Origin: JAUVRX01 sp049664225
Lineage (GTDB): Bacteria; Acidobacteriota; Thermoanaerobaculia; Multivoradales; JAHEKO01
NCBI GenBank assembly: GCA_049664225.1
Contig: JBATEX010000114.1
Coordinates: forward strand, 75,160 to 139,159
Length of the DNA: 64,000 nt
Reading direction: 5' to 3'
The first letter of the stretch is position 1, and each line of letters starts with the position of its first letter. The position numbers and the translations under genes were made by a program. Shown piece after piece: positions 1 through 7,401 of this stretch. The notes under the pieces were generated by a model. It made no database searches, had not been told where the DNA came from, and saw only the letters and a program-made list of their open reading frames with translations.

Positions 1-748
1 GATCCATCGCCTTTTGCAGGATGCCAGGGCACTGGTTGTAGAAGTTGTTGCAGGCTTCTCGCGCCTGGAAGAAGGTGTCGGGGTTCTGGGCGGTGCCGCG
101 AATAACCGGCCGATCGGGGGTCAGGGCCCGCTCCCGGTGAGCGCGGATCAGGTCCTCGTCCATCATGGACAGGAGATCCTCGTCCGTCAGTTCCTCGATC
201 TTGGCGACCTCGTGCGAGGTGCGGAACCCGTCGAAGAAGTGGAGGAACGGGATGCGGGACTCGAGCGTCGCCGCCTGGGCGATGAGCGCGAAGTCGTGCG
301 CCTCCTGCACGGTGCCGGAGCAGAGCAGCGCGCAGCCGGCTTGGCGGCAGGCCATCACGTCCGAGTGATCGCAGAAGATCGACAGGGCGTGGGTGGCCAG
401 CGTGCGGGCCGCGACGTGCATGGAGAAGGCTGTCAACTCGCCCGCGATCTTGTAGAGATTGGGGATCTTGAGCAGCAGTCCCTGGGAGGCCGTGAAGGTC
501 GTCGTCAGGGAGCCGGCCTGGAGCGCGCCGTGGGCCGTACCGGCGGCTCCGCCTTCGGACTGCATTTCTACAACCGAGGGCACGTCACCCCAGATGTTGG
601 GCTTGCCCTGTGCAGACCAGGCGTCGGCGAACTCTCCCATGGGCGAGGCCGGCGTGATGGGGTAGATGGCGATGACCTCGTTGGTGCGGTAGGCCACCGA
701 GGCGACGGCCTCGTTGCCGTCGATCGTGATCATTCGTCGGTCAGTCAT
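1..748 (-). CDS. nifJ: Pyruvate:ferredoxin (flavodoxin) oxidoreductase, N-terminal part (cut by window edge)
   Basis: About 249 residues of a 2-oxoacid oxidoreductase are visible; the rest lies beyond position 1. The family oxidises pyruvate plus CoA to acetyl-CoA and CO2 and reduces ferredoxin, using TPP and 4Fe-4S clusters in the cytoplasm. The start MTDRRMITIDGNEAV is followed by YPITPASPMGEFAD, then QSEGGAAGTAHGALQAGS and TTTFTASQGLLL, all typical of the N-terminal pyrimidine-binding domain of NifJ-type single-chain enzymes. HFFDGFRTSHE marks the end of that domain. An alternative start is the internal Met at 733. It is divergent from the PLP enzyme at 1017. The match to the family is strong; substrate specificity for pyruvate is inferred. 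Confidence 0.9.
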   Translation of the reverse strand, partial: MTDRRMITIDGNEAVASVAYRTNEVIAIYPITPASPMGEFADAWSAQGKPNIWGDVPSVVEMQSEGGAAGTAHGALQAGSLTTTFTASQGLLLKIPNLYKIAGELTAFSMHVAARTLATHALSIFCDHSDVMACRQAGCALLCSGTVQEAHDFALIAQAATLESRIPFLHFFDGFRTSHEVAKIEELTDEDLLSMMDEDLIRAHRERALTPDRPVIRGTAQNPDTFFQAREACNNFYNQCPGILQKAMD

Positions 749-1016
749 GATGAGTCGTTCCTTGTCGAAAAGCGCGGGTCGCGAGTCTTGTGGGCGTAGA
801 GGCGTAGGGGCTTGGGGGCATCGGGCCCCGCCTTGCGATTGCCAGGCTAGCAGTAGGCACAGGGGCAGCCTACACCCAGGTGGGTGGACCCGGGGGCGAG
901 AATGCCCCACCCTCAAGGGTGGGTGTGAGGCTACCCTTCTGCCTCTGGCACTGCTGCGGGGTCAGAGCAATGATTGGATGGGGTATTCTCTTGGCAGCAC
1001 CAAAAGGGGAACCAAA
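749..1016. promoter_or_regulatory. Divergent intergenic region with a perfect hairpin
   Basis: This 268-base gap between two divergent genes must hold both promoters. It contains a perfect 7-bp hairpin at 906-923 (CCCACCC, loop TCAA, GGGTGGG) and a short stretch of the dispersed repeat type (GCGTAGGGGCTTGGGGG near 798-815). I see no recognisable SAM riboswitch or clear sigma70 boxes. A GGGGA ribosome-binding site lies just before the ATG at 1017. Confidence 0.35.
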
Positions 1017-2342
1017 ATGCGCAAGAAACGCGATCCGCTACCGCCGAAATACGAGGGAATGCACCCCGAAAGCCTGATGATGAGCTACGGCTACGTGCCG
1101 GCCTGGTCGGAAGGCTCGGTCAAGCCGCCCATCTTCCAGACCTCGACGTTCGCCTTCCAGAGCGCCGAGGAAGGAAAGGAGTTCTTCCAGTGGGCCTATG
1201 GCCTCAAGGAGAAGGACCCCGACAAACCGATGGGGTTGATCTACAGCCGCCTCAACAACCCCGATCTGGAGATTCTCGAGGAGCGCCTCAAGCTGTGGGA
1301 CGAGGCGGAAGCCAGCGCCGTATTTTCGTCAGGCATGTCGGCGATCTCGACCTCGCTGTTAGCGCTCGTGCCGATCGGCGAAGCGGTGGTCTTCTCGCGA
1401 CCGGTGTATGGCGGCACCGATCTGCTGCTGGAGACGATCCTGCCCGAGCGGGGCATCGTGACCAGGGAGTTCAGGGCCCGCTCCGAACCCGAGGTCGTCG
1501 ACGCCATTTGTCAGGAGCTCGAGGAGGCGGGAACTCCCGCCAAAGTGATCTTCATCGAGACGCCGGCGAACCCGACGATGTGCATGACCGACATCGGAGG
1601 GATGGCTGAAGTGGCTCATCGCCACGGAGCGCTCTGCCTGGTGGACAACACCTTCATGGGGCCGCTCTATCAGAAGCCTCTCAAGCACGGCGCGGACCTG
1701 GTGCTGTACTCGGCGACCAAGTACCTGGGAGGACACAGCGACCTGGTGGCCGGTGTCGCCTTGGGCTCGTGTGAGCTGGTCGAGCGTGTCAAACTTTATC
1801 GCACGATCCTCGGCACCATGTTGGAGCCCTTCTCGGCCTGGCTACTCATGCGCTCGCTCGAAACGGCGAAGCTGCGCATCACCTGCGCGCGCAAGAACGC
1901 GGAGAAGATCGCGGCCTGGCTCGCGAAGCACCCGCGGATCGAAAAGGTCCACTTTCCGGGCATGCCGGACACCCCGCGCCAGAAGGAGATCTACGAAAAG
2001 CAGTGCACCGGCCCTGGTGGCATGGTGGCTTTTGAGCTCCAGGATGCCGGAGAGAAGGAGGCGTTTCGATTCCTCAACAACATCAAGCTGGCCAAGCTGG
2101 CGGTGAGCCTGGGTGGCACCGAGTCGCTGGTCGAGCATCCGGCCACGATGACTCACGCCGATGTGCCGGTGGAGGAGCAAGAGGCGATCGGCATCACGCC
2201 GGCGTTGGTGCGGCTGTCGGTGGGTATCGAGCATCCGGACGACCTCATCCAGTGCCTGTCCTACGCCCTCGATCAGATCGACGTCGAAGAGGACGATGAA
2301 ACCGAGGTGGCGGTCATGAATCTCGAAGAGGAATCGAGCTAG
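1017..2342 (+). CDS. Cys/Met-metabolism PLP enzyme (methionine gamma-lyase / cystathionine gamma-synthase type)
   Basis: A 441-residue PLP-dependent enzyme of trans-sulfuration. The family cleaves or forms C-S bonds of methionine, cystathionine or O-acyl-homoserine in the cytoplasm. Visible landmarks are IYSRLNNPDLEILEERL, the FSSGMSAIS segment, SRPVYGGTD, the aspartate in CLVDNTFMGPLYQKPL, the PLP lysine in LYSATKYLGGHSD, and the C-terminal VSLGGTESLVEHPATMTH. The frame is open from 714, but the ATG at 1017 is chosen because it is preceded by GGGGA and the upstream part has no family similarity. At 441 aa it is slightly longer than usual (about 400), with an acidic C-terminal tail. The exact reaction cannot be decided from sequence alone. 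Confidence 0.85.
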   Translation: MRKKRDPLPPKYEGMHPESLMMSYGYVPAWSEGSVKPPIFQTSTFAFQSAEEGKEFFQWAYGLKEKDPDKPMGLIYSRLNNPDLEILEERLKLWDEAEASAVFSSGMSAISTSLLALVPIGEAVVFSRPVYGGTDLLLETILPERGIVTREFRARSEPEVVDAICQELEEAGTPAKVIFIETPANPTMCMTDIGGMAEVAHRHGALCLVDNTFMGPLYQKPLKHGADLVLYSATKYLGGHSDLVAGVALGSCELVERVKLYRTILGTMLEPFSAWLLMRSLETAKLRITCARKNAEKIAAWLAKHPRIEKVHFPGMPDTPRQKEIYEKQCTGPGGMVAFELQDAGEKEAFRFLNNIKLAKLAVSLGGTESLVEHPATMTHADVPVEEQEAIGITPALVRLSVGIEHPDDLIQCLSYALDQIDVEEDDETEVAVMNLEEESS

Positions 2343-2368
2343 CGGACAGAGAGGAGGAGACGAGGAAG

Positions 2369-3283
2369 ATGCAGGTAAAGACCGTTCTCTGCCCGGTGGA
2401 CTTCAGTCCGATCTCACTGCGGAACCTGCGCATGGCGGTGGAGGTCTGCAAGCGGGTCGGGGCTCGCCTGGTGATTCATCACAATCTCGACGTGCGGCCT
2501 CCGGGATTCCTGTCGGTGGCGTGGATGTGGTCGGAAGATCACGAGGCTGGAGAGGAAGAGAAGGCGGCGCAGGTGCCGGCTCAGCTCCAGGAGCTTTTCA
2601 ATCTGATTCCCAAGGGCGTGGAGTACGAGGCCAAGATCACCCGGGGACCGTTGGAGGAGACATTGCTTTTCGTTGCGCGCGGATTGCCGGCGGATCTCAT
2701 CGTCATGGGGAGCCACGGCAAGAGCGGCTCGGAGCACGATTCCCTGACCGAGAAGATCATCATCAATGCTCCCTGCTCGGTGCTGACCATCGGCGAGAGC
2801 TATGTCCCAGAGGCGGTCTTCGATGCCGAGGACAACGCTCCGGCCGACGAGTTGATCATGCTCGTGCCCGTGGACTTCACGCCTCAGGGGCTCGGGGTCT
2901 TGGGTGCCGCTATCGATCTCGCGAACGATATGCCTCACCGCATCGAGGTCCTGCACGTTGTCCCACAGACCGGAACCGGGGACGCGGCGCACGAGGAGCG
3001 GGAGGTGGAGGCTGCCCGACAGCGCCTGCAGCGCCTGATCCCAGACTCCCTGGCTGGCCAGGTGGCGGTCCAGGTGAAGATCGGCGGCCCCGCCGAGACG
3101 GTCCTGGCGATGGCCAAGGAGCTCGATGCCCTGTGCGTCATCATGGGGGCCCACGGCAAGGGGATGGTGAAGCGATTTCTCTTCGGCACCACGACCATGA
3201 CCATTCTGCATGGCGCCGGTTGCCCGGTGTGGTTCGTGCCGCAGGCCTTGACGAGGAAGCTACCGGGAGTCGCCGGTAGCTAG
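2369..3283 (+). CDS. Tandem universal stress protein (two UspA domains)
   Basis: 304 residues made of two consecutive Usp domains, each an ATP-binding alpha/beta fold. Domain 1 starts KTVLCPVDFSPIS and ends with VMGSHGKSGSEHDS...CSVLTI. Domain 2 starts MLVPVDFTPQG and ends IMGAHGKGMVKRFLFGTTT...CPVWFVP. The G-2x-G-9x-G(S/T) nucleotide motif is good in domain 2; domain 1 lacks the final glycine-serine arrangement (SEHDSLTEK), so it may not bind ATP. It follows the PLP gene by 26 bases with a strong AGGAGGAG ribosome-binding site, so the two may be co-transcribed. Partner and signal are unknown; Usp proteins usually respond to starvation or redox stress. Confidence 0.9.
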   Translation: MQVKTVLCPVDFSPISLRNLRMAVEVCKRVGARLVIHHNLDVRPPGFLSVAWMWSEDHEAGEEEKAAQVPAQLQELFNLIPKGVEYEAKITRGPLEETLLFVARGLPADLIVMGSHGKSGSEHDSLTEKIIINAPCSVLTIGESYVPEAVFDAEDNAPADELIMLVPVDFTPQGLGVLGAAIDLANDMPHRIEVLHVVPQTGTGDAAHEEREVEAARQRLQRLIPDSLAGQVAVQVKIGGPAETVLAMAKELDALCVIMGAHGKGMVKRFLFGTTTMTILHGAGCPVWFVPQALTRKLPGVAGS

Positions 3284-3320
3284 CGGGGAGGCAGACCGAC
3301 AGGCGGAGAGGGGGTAGCGG

Positions 3321-3641
3321 ATGGATTGGCAAGAGGCGAAGGAGGCGACTCTCCACCAGTGGCGGGAGCTGAGATCCTCGGTCGACAGACTGGACGAGGT
3401 CCATCTGCTCAAGGAGATCAACGCGGTCAACGAGCTGTGCGAAAAGGCCAAGCAGCAGGCCCACGGCGAGATGAACCGTTGCAACTACTGCATCGCGTTT
3501 CATCAGTTTGGTGGTTGTATGGGTGTCAGTCTCCAGATGAGCGAGTGTGCCGTCGACGGTGACAAAGAGAGGCTCAAAGAGCTGATGGACGGGTTCATCG
3601 GTCAGCTCGAGAGCCTGGAGCCGACGGACGCCACAGCTTGA
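3321..3641 (+). CDS. Small cysteine-motif protein of unknown function
   Basis: 106 residues, charged and mainly helical. The centre carries CNYCIAFHQFGGC followed by a further Cys (MSECAVDGD), a cluster that could bind a metal or undergo thiol chemistry. I do not recognise the family. There is no signal peptide or membrane segment. It lies 37 bases after the tandem Usp gene, in the same direction, with a GGAGAGGGGG ribosome-binding site, and is followed by a hairpin terminator, so it is likely the last gene of the Usp transcript. A stress or redox role is only guilt by association. Confidence 0.75.
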   Translation: MDWQEAKEATLHQWRELRSSVDRLDEVHLLKEINAVNELCEKAKQQAHGEMNRCNYCIAFHQFGGCMGVSLQMSECAVDGDKERLKELMDGFIGQLESLEPTDATA

Positions 3642-3643
3642 AG

Positions 3644-3675
3644 CGGCCGGCGCCTCTGCCGGCCGTTCTTCTCGA
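3644..3675 (+). terminator. Rho-independent terminator candidate
   Basis: CGGCCGGC, loop GCCTCT, GCCGGCCG forms a perfect 8-bp stem at 3644-3665, followed by the pyrimidine-rich TTCTTCTC. It sits directly after the stop of the small Cys protein. The stem resembles the hairpin units of the dispersed repeat family seen elsewhere in the window. Confidence 0.6.
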
Positions 3676-3702
3676 GAATCGCCTCTGCTAGGGTCGCGTG
3701 GG

Positions 3703-5250
3703 ATGGCCATGTCTGGGGTTGATGGCTCGCGGGTTCCTCATTGGGTCTCATGGATCCTTCTGCTCGGGGTCGCTCTCGGTCTGCGGGTCTGGGGGTTGCA
3801 GGACGATCCGAACGGGTTCTGGACCGACGAAGCGGCCAACGGTTACTTTTCATATTGCCTTCTTGAAACAGGTCGTGGGCCTTCGGGCGAGCTCCTACCG
3901 CTCTTCTCGCAGTCCCTGGGAGACGCAAATGAGTCCCTCTACCGCTTTCTGACGGTGCCGAGCCTGGCGCTCTTCGGGCTGACGGCCTTCGCCGTGCGAC
4001 TGCCAGCGGCCCTTGCCGGCATGCTGACGGTGTGGAGTTTGCAGCGGGTCACGAGTGCCTGGTTCGGCCGGGTCGCGGGCTGGTCTGCGGCCTGGCTGCT
4101 GGCGCTAAGCCCCTGGCACCTGCAATTCAGTCGGGCCGCATTTCGCACCATTCTGCTGCCGCTGCTCGTCTGTCTGGGCTTGCAGGCATTCCAGCAGGGC
4201 ATCGGTGCCAGGCCGCGACGCCTCCTACTGAGTGGTTTCCTGTTCGGGCTCGGGCTCTATTCCTACTCGGCGGGCAGGGTCTTCGTGCCGCTCCTGGTCG
4301 GGAGTCTGTGTCTACTCTTCTGGCGCGAGCTTCTTCGACGGCGTCGTGACGCGATCGGTTTCGTCCTCATCTTCGTCGCGATCCTGCTTGTGCTGCTGCC
4401 ATTCTGGGTCTCGTCTTCAGGCCTGGCTCGGGCCGAATCGGTGCGGGTGGAGACCTGGGGTCAGGGTGTCCTCAATTACCTCTCCTACTTCGACCCGGCT
4501 TTCCTGTTCTTTGAGGGTGACGACCTTCTGAGACACAGTTTGAGGGGCTTCGGGCAGTTGCACCGCATGGAGATGCTGACACTGCTCCTGGGCTTCACGG
4601 TCATGGCGAGCGAGAGAAGACGGTCACACTGGGTCTTGCTGGCGTGGCTGCTGGCCTATCCGCTGGCCGCAGCAGTTGCGGTCGAACCTCACCATGCCTT
4701 GCGATCGCTCATCGGGGCACCAATCTTCGCCATCATCTCGGGGGTCGGTCTCGGAGCGCTCTACCAGCAGGTCGGCAAGCCGAGGGTGCGACAGGTTGTG
4801 ATCGGAATGTTCTCGGCGGCGCTCCTCGTGTCGGCTGGGCTCTGGGTGATGGCCTATTTCGGCAGCTATCGAGTGTATGGCGCCCCAGCCTGGAAGTATG
4901 GCTTCGAGGAGGCGCTTACCGTGGCTGGTGAGTCGTCAGCTCCCTGCCTGGTGATGAGCAACGAGTTGATGGCGCCACACCTCTTCTATCTCTTCTACCG
5001 CCAGGTCGACCCAGAGGTGTACCGCGTCTCGCCGTGGTCGGCGGCGCCCGACATCAAGATCGAGAGCTACACCCTGGGGAACTTCCACGTTCTGTCCGTC
5101 GAGTCGGCACTGGTCCGGCACTCAGAATGCGCCTTTATCACCGAAGCCTGGGAGCGCCCGGTCGCCACCGACGGCCACACGGTGCACTATCCGGATGGGA
5201 CCGCTGCTTTGCAGGTGTTCCAGGTCTCGCCTGCGCTACGCGCGCCGTGA
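3703..5250 (+). CDS. GT39-like (PMT/ArnT-type) polytopic glycosyltransferase
   Basis: 515 residues with many hydrophobic helices, typical of GT-C glycosyltransferases that move sugars from polyprenyl-phosphate donors on the outer face of the inner membrane. The first loop has DDPNGFWTDEAANGY, an acidic motif where the catalytic Asp/Glu of the family lies. WHLQFSRAAFRT resembles the second conserved loop. The C-terminal 120 residues form a soluble periplasmic-like domain. Two ATGs are possible, 3703 and 3709; neither has a strong ribosome-binding site. It is transcribed alone and is followed by a long hairpin repeat. Substrate unknown. Confidence 0.7.
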   Translation: MAMSGVDGSRVPHWVSWILLLGVALGLRVWGLQDDPNGFWTDEAANGYFSYCLLETGRGPSGELLPLFSQSLGDANESLYRFLTVPSLALFGLTAFAVRLPAALAGMLTVWSLQRVTSAWFGRVAGWSAAWLLALSPWHLQFSRAAFRTILLPLLVCLGLQAFQQGIGARPRRLLLSGFLFGLGLYSYSAGRVFVPLLVGSLCLLFWRELLRRRRDAIGFVLIFVAILLVLLPFWVSSSGLARAESVRVETWGQGVLNYLSYFDPAFLFFEGDDLLRHSLRGFGQLHRMEMLTLLLGFTVMASERRRSHWVLLAWLLAYPLAAAVAVEPHHALRSLIGAPIFAIISGVGLGALYQQVGKPRVRQVVIGMFSAALLVSAGLWVMAYFGSYRVYGAPAWKYGFEEALTVAGESSAPCLVMSNELMAPHLFYLFYRQVDPEVYRVSPWSAAPDIKIESYTLGNFHVLSVESALVRHSECAFITEAWERPVATDGHTVHYPDGTAALQVFQVSPALRAP

Positions 5251-5292
5251 GGTCTTGGGTCCTGAGACCTCGGCAAATGCTCATGATCTTGT

Positions 5293-5380
5293 GAGGTCAG
5301 CCCCGGGGGTAGGACCCCCGGGGGCTATCCTCCCTTCCGCTGCAAGAACCCCCTGGGATCCTACCCCCCGAACCGACCTC
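5293..5380 (-). repeat. Long hairpin with conserved 24-nt loop, copy 1
   Basis: Two 32-base arms (5293-5324 and 5349-5380) flank a 24-base loop (5325-5348) beginning CTATCC and ending GCTGCAAGAA. 26 of 32 positions pair. Of the six mispairs, four become G.U wobbles if the minus strand is the RNA, giving 30 of 32. The outer ends are GAGGTC and GACCTC. Three more copies have the same loop but different stems (20535-20620, 39112-39189, 62567-62646). Non-coding; function unknown. Confidence 0.8.
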
Positions 5381-5439
5381 TTGGACGTACCCAGAGAGCT
5401 CCATCCCTTCAGCTGGAATAATCCTCTGTTGGTCCCCAC

Positions 5440-5590
5440 GGACGGGCCTCAACGAGATCGTGGTCCCTCAGTGCCTCAAGCCCTCGAAGACCGGTCGGCG
5501 AAGTCGCCGAGCGGCTCAACCCCCAAGCCCTCAAAGGTCGGCCCGGAGGAACGACGGACGATTCAACCCCCTGCGCTGGGATCGGCCGTA
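5440..5590. repeat. Dispersed 'CAAGCCCTCAAAG' repeat cluster
   Basis: Two or three degenerate units of the form CAACCCCCAAGCCCTCAAAG followed by a GC-rich hairpin such as CCGGTCGGCGAAGTCGCCGAGCGG. The same unit recurs in at least ten other intergenic places in this window, in both orientations. Together with hairpin copy 1 it fills the convergent gap 5251-5596, where I see no gene. Confidence 0.75.
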
Positions 5591-5596
5591 GGGCGA

Positions 5597-6016
5597 TCAT
5601 TTGACAAGCAGGACGGGGCAGCGGGCGAGAACGGCGACCTGGTGGCTGATGGAGGTCCAGGTCTTTTCGGGTCGTTCCGGGTCCAGCTGACGGGACGAAA
5701 GGACGATGAGGTCCGTGCCATGCTGGTCGGCATAGCCGACGATCTCCCGGGCTCGATTCCCGTAGGTGATCTGCTGGTCTACGGTCCTGCCAGTCACGGT
5801 CAGGGGAGCCGCCAGGTCGACCATGGCCTTGCGCGCCTTCTCTTCGAGTCGCTGGTAGAACTCCTTCATGTCCTCGAACTCGGCATCTGCGATCGCCTCG
5901 ATCACGTGGAGGAGGGTCACGCTGCCGTCTTCGCTGGCGGCGAGCTGCGAAGCCACTTCGATGGCAGCTCGGTTGGAGTCGGTCAGATCCACTGGAACCA
6001 GGATTTTGGTGAACAT
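5597..6016 (-). CDS. Single-domain universal stress protein
   Basis: 139 residues starting MFTKILVPVDLTDSNRAAIE, a standard Usp opening. The nucleotide loop is altered: LIVLSSRQLDPERPEKTWTS replaces the usual G-2x-G-9x-G(S/T), so this is probably a non-ATP-binding Usp. The end CPVLLVK is canonical. It is the downstream gene of a two-gene unit with the oxidase-like protein at 6040-6516 (23-base gap). Cytoplasmic; stress role inferred from family only. Confidence 0.88.
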   Translation of the reverse strand: MFTKILVPVDLTDSNRAAIEVASQLAASEDGSVTLLHVIEAIADAEFEDMKEFYQRLEEKARKAMVDLAAPLTVTGRTVDQQITYGNRAREIVGYADQHGTDLIVLSSRQLDPERPEKTWTSISHQVAVLARCPVLLVK

Positions 6017-6039
6017 GGCAAAGCTCCCGACAGGCTTCC

Positions 6040-6516
6040 TCAGGCGTTCTGGAGATCGGCGAAGTCCTGCGTCTCGAGGTCGAAGGTCTTGGCGAATCCG
6101 GCAACCAGCCGGGCCGACTCGATACGCAGTTGGTAGAGGGTGAAGTCCGCGAGCTGGAAGGTGATCTGGCTCTTTGGAAACTTCTCGAGGTAGGCGTGCT
6201 GGCCGGCAGCGTAAGCGGGCTCTTCGCGGGACAGTGGGCGGACGGTTCCTTCGAGGGTGATTCGGCCCAGCTGTGCGGGATTCTTGTCAGGCGAGGAGTC
6301 GAGCTCGTGGATCAATAGAGCGAAGGGAGCGTCGGCTTGGAGGCCCGCCGAATGCCGAGCCATGCTCGAGGCGTGGATTAGGGCCGCGGAGCCATCCTCG
6401 GTCAGCGCGAAAGGCACCATGCTGGCGAACGGTCTGCCCTCCACCAGTACCGCGAGGCTGGCGACCCTCTGCCCGGTGAGAAGGTGCTTCAACAGGTCAC
6501 GTTCTTCTTGTTCCAT
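6040..6516 (-). CDS. Pyridoxamine 5'-phosphate oxidase-like / HugZ-type flavin-binding protein
   Basis: 158 residues of the split-barrel flavin- or heme-binding fold. Family features: the RVASLAVLVEGRPFASMVPFA opening strands (residues about 15-35), HASSMARHSAGLQADA, and LGRITLEGTVRPL. Such proteins bind FMN, F420 or heme; HugZ members degrade heme. The ATG at 6516 is chosen over the upstream in-frame Met at 6570 because AAGGAAAGG precedes it and the family similarity begins there. Neighbours are a Usp gene and a multiheme cytochrome, so a redox role is plausible. Ligand and reaction are not determinable here. Confidence 0.75.
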   Translation of the reverse strand: MEQEERDLLKHLLTGQRVASLAVLVEGRPFASMVPFALTEDGSAALIHASSMARHSAGLQADAPFALLIHELDSSPDKNPAQLGRITLEGTVRPLSREEPAYAAGQHAYLEKFPKSQITFQLADFTLYQLRIESARLVAGFAKTFDLETQDFADLQNA

Positions 6517-6588
6517 AGTGCTGCCTTTCCTTGTTTTGATACCAACGGGAGGGGGCAAGCGCCGCACCACCGCATCGATATCGTCACT

Positions 6589-6611
6589 CCCCTAAGCCCC
6601 TAAGCCCCTAA
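6589..6611. repeat. Short tandem octamer run (CCCCTAAG)
   Basis: Three consecutive copies of CCCCTAAG lie between two minus-strand genes and reach into the stop codon of the cytochrome at 6608. The same octamer family occurs as seven copies at 42112-42167 and in scattered form in other gaps. Confidence 0.7.
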
Positions 6612-7174
6612 TCATGGTTGTACTTCAGAGGCGTGCTCTCATGGAGCCCTTCAGCCTTCTTGGTCTCGTAGTCGAAAGTGTAGTCGGGGATCGGCACCTG
6701 TTCGTTGTGGCACTGGGTACAGACCGCCTCGTCTACGGGGTGAACCAGACCGACACCGACTAGGTCCGCCCGTTTGTATTCCTTGTTCTTGAGCGTCATG
6801 TAGCCGTCCTGGGTGTATCCGGCCCCGGCTCCATGACACATCTCGCAACCGACGCCGGCCAGATCGGGAGTGGCTTCGATGCTGGTGAAGCCGCCCTCTT
6901 TGCCGAGACCGGTCACATGGCAACGGACACAGGCCTCATCAGTGGTGTAATCCACTTCGGGATCGAGTCCGAGCTCGGCCTTGCGTTCCACGTCTACCCC
7001 CGGCTTGAGTGTCTCGAAGGCGTTGGCCATCTTGGTCTCGGACCAGGACTTCCATTGCTTGATGTGGCACTTCTTGCAGTTCTTGGTGCCGATGTAGGAA
7101 TGCTCGCCATTTGCGGCTGACGCCAGCAAAAGAGCTGGGATGAACAGCAGCGAAAGAACTATTGCCTTCTTCAT
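6608..7174 (-). CDS. Tetraheme cytochrome c554-like protein
   Basis: 188 residues with an N-terminal signal peptide (MKKAIVLSLLFIPALLLASAANG) and four CxxCH motifs: CKKCH, CVRCH, CEMCH and CTQCH. The phrase YIGTKNCKKCH...WKSWSETKMANAF matches the cytochrome c554 / multiheme family in which the first heme motif is followed by a W..W..T.MA.A segment. It would act in the periplasm as an electron carrier. It is divergent from the bd-type oxidase genes at 7402, sharing a 227-base promoter region, which suggests it may serve as electron donor or be co-regulated with them. The C-terminus ends shortly after the last heme without a membrane anchor. Confidence 0.88.
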   Translation of the reverse strand: MKKAIVLSLLFIPALLLASAANGEHSYIGTKNCKKCHIKQWKSWSETKMANAFETLKPGVDVERKAELGLDPEVDYTTDEACVRCHVTGLGKEGGFTSIEATPDLAGVGCEMCHGAGAGYTQDGYMTLKNKEYKRADLVGVGLVHPVDEAVCTQCHNEQVPIPDYTFDYETKKAEGLHESTPLKYNHD

Positions 7175-7401
7175 AGGCTCATCTCCTTTTCTTCAGAACG
7201 ATCGCGTTCCAAGAGTTCCGCGGCGCGGCATTGTCATCATATCGAATTGCCGGCGCCAGGACCTACCCGTTCAGGTGGTGGGCCCTGGGCCACGAAAGCG
7301 ATAGTCTAGGTGCGGCAGAGGGCCGGGTCAGCGCCAACCTTGGTCGAGCTCTCCGATGTTTCTTTGTATCCTCGTTGGGACCTGAGAAGAAAGGAGACAG
7401 G

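Noticed and set aside
14..799. A 261-residue plus-strand frame at the window start
   Set aside because: It is antisense to the pyruvate:ferredoxin oxidoreductase frame, which has clear family motifs.
5293..5380. The long hairpins as ordinary intrinsic terminators
   Set aside because: The loop is 24 bases and highly conserved, no T-tract follows on either side, and one copy lies upstream of two divergent genes rather than at a gene end.
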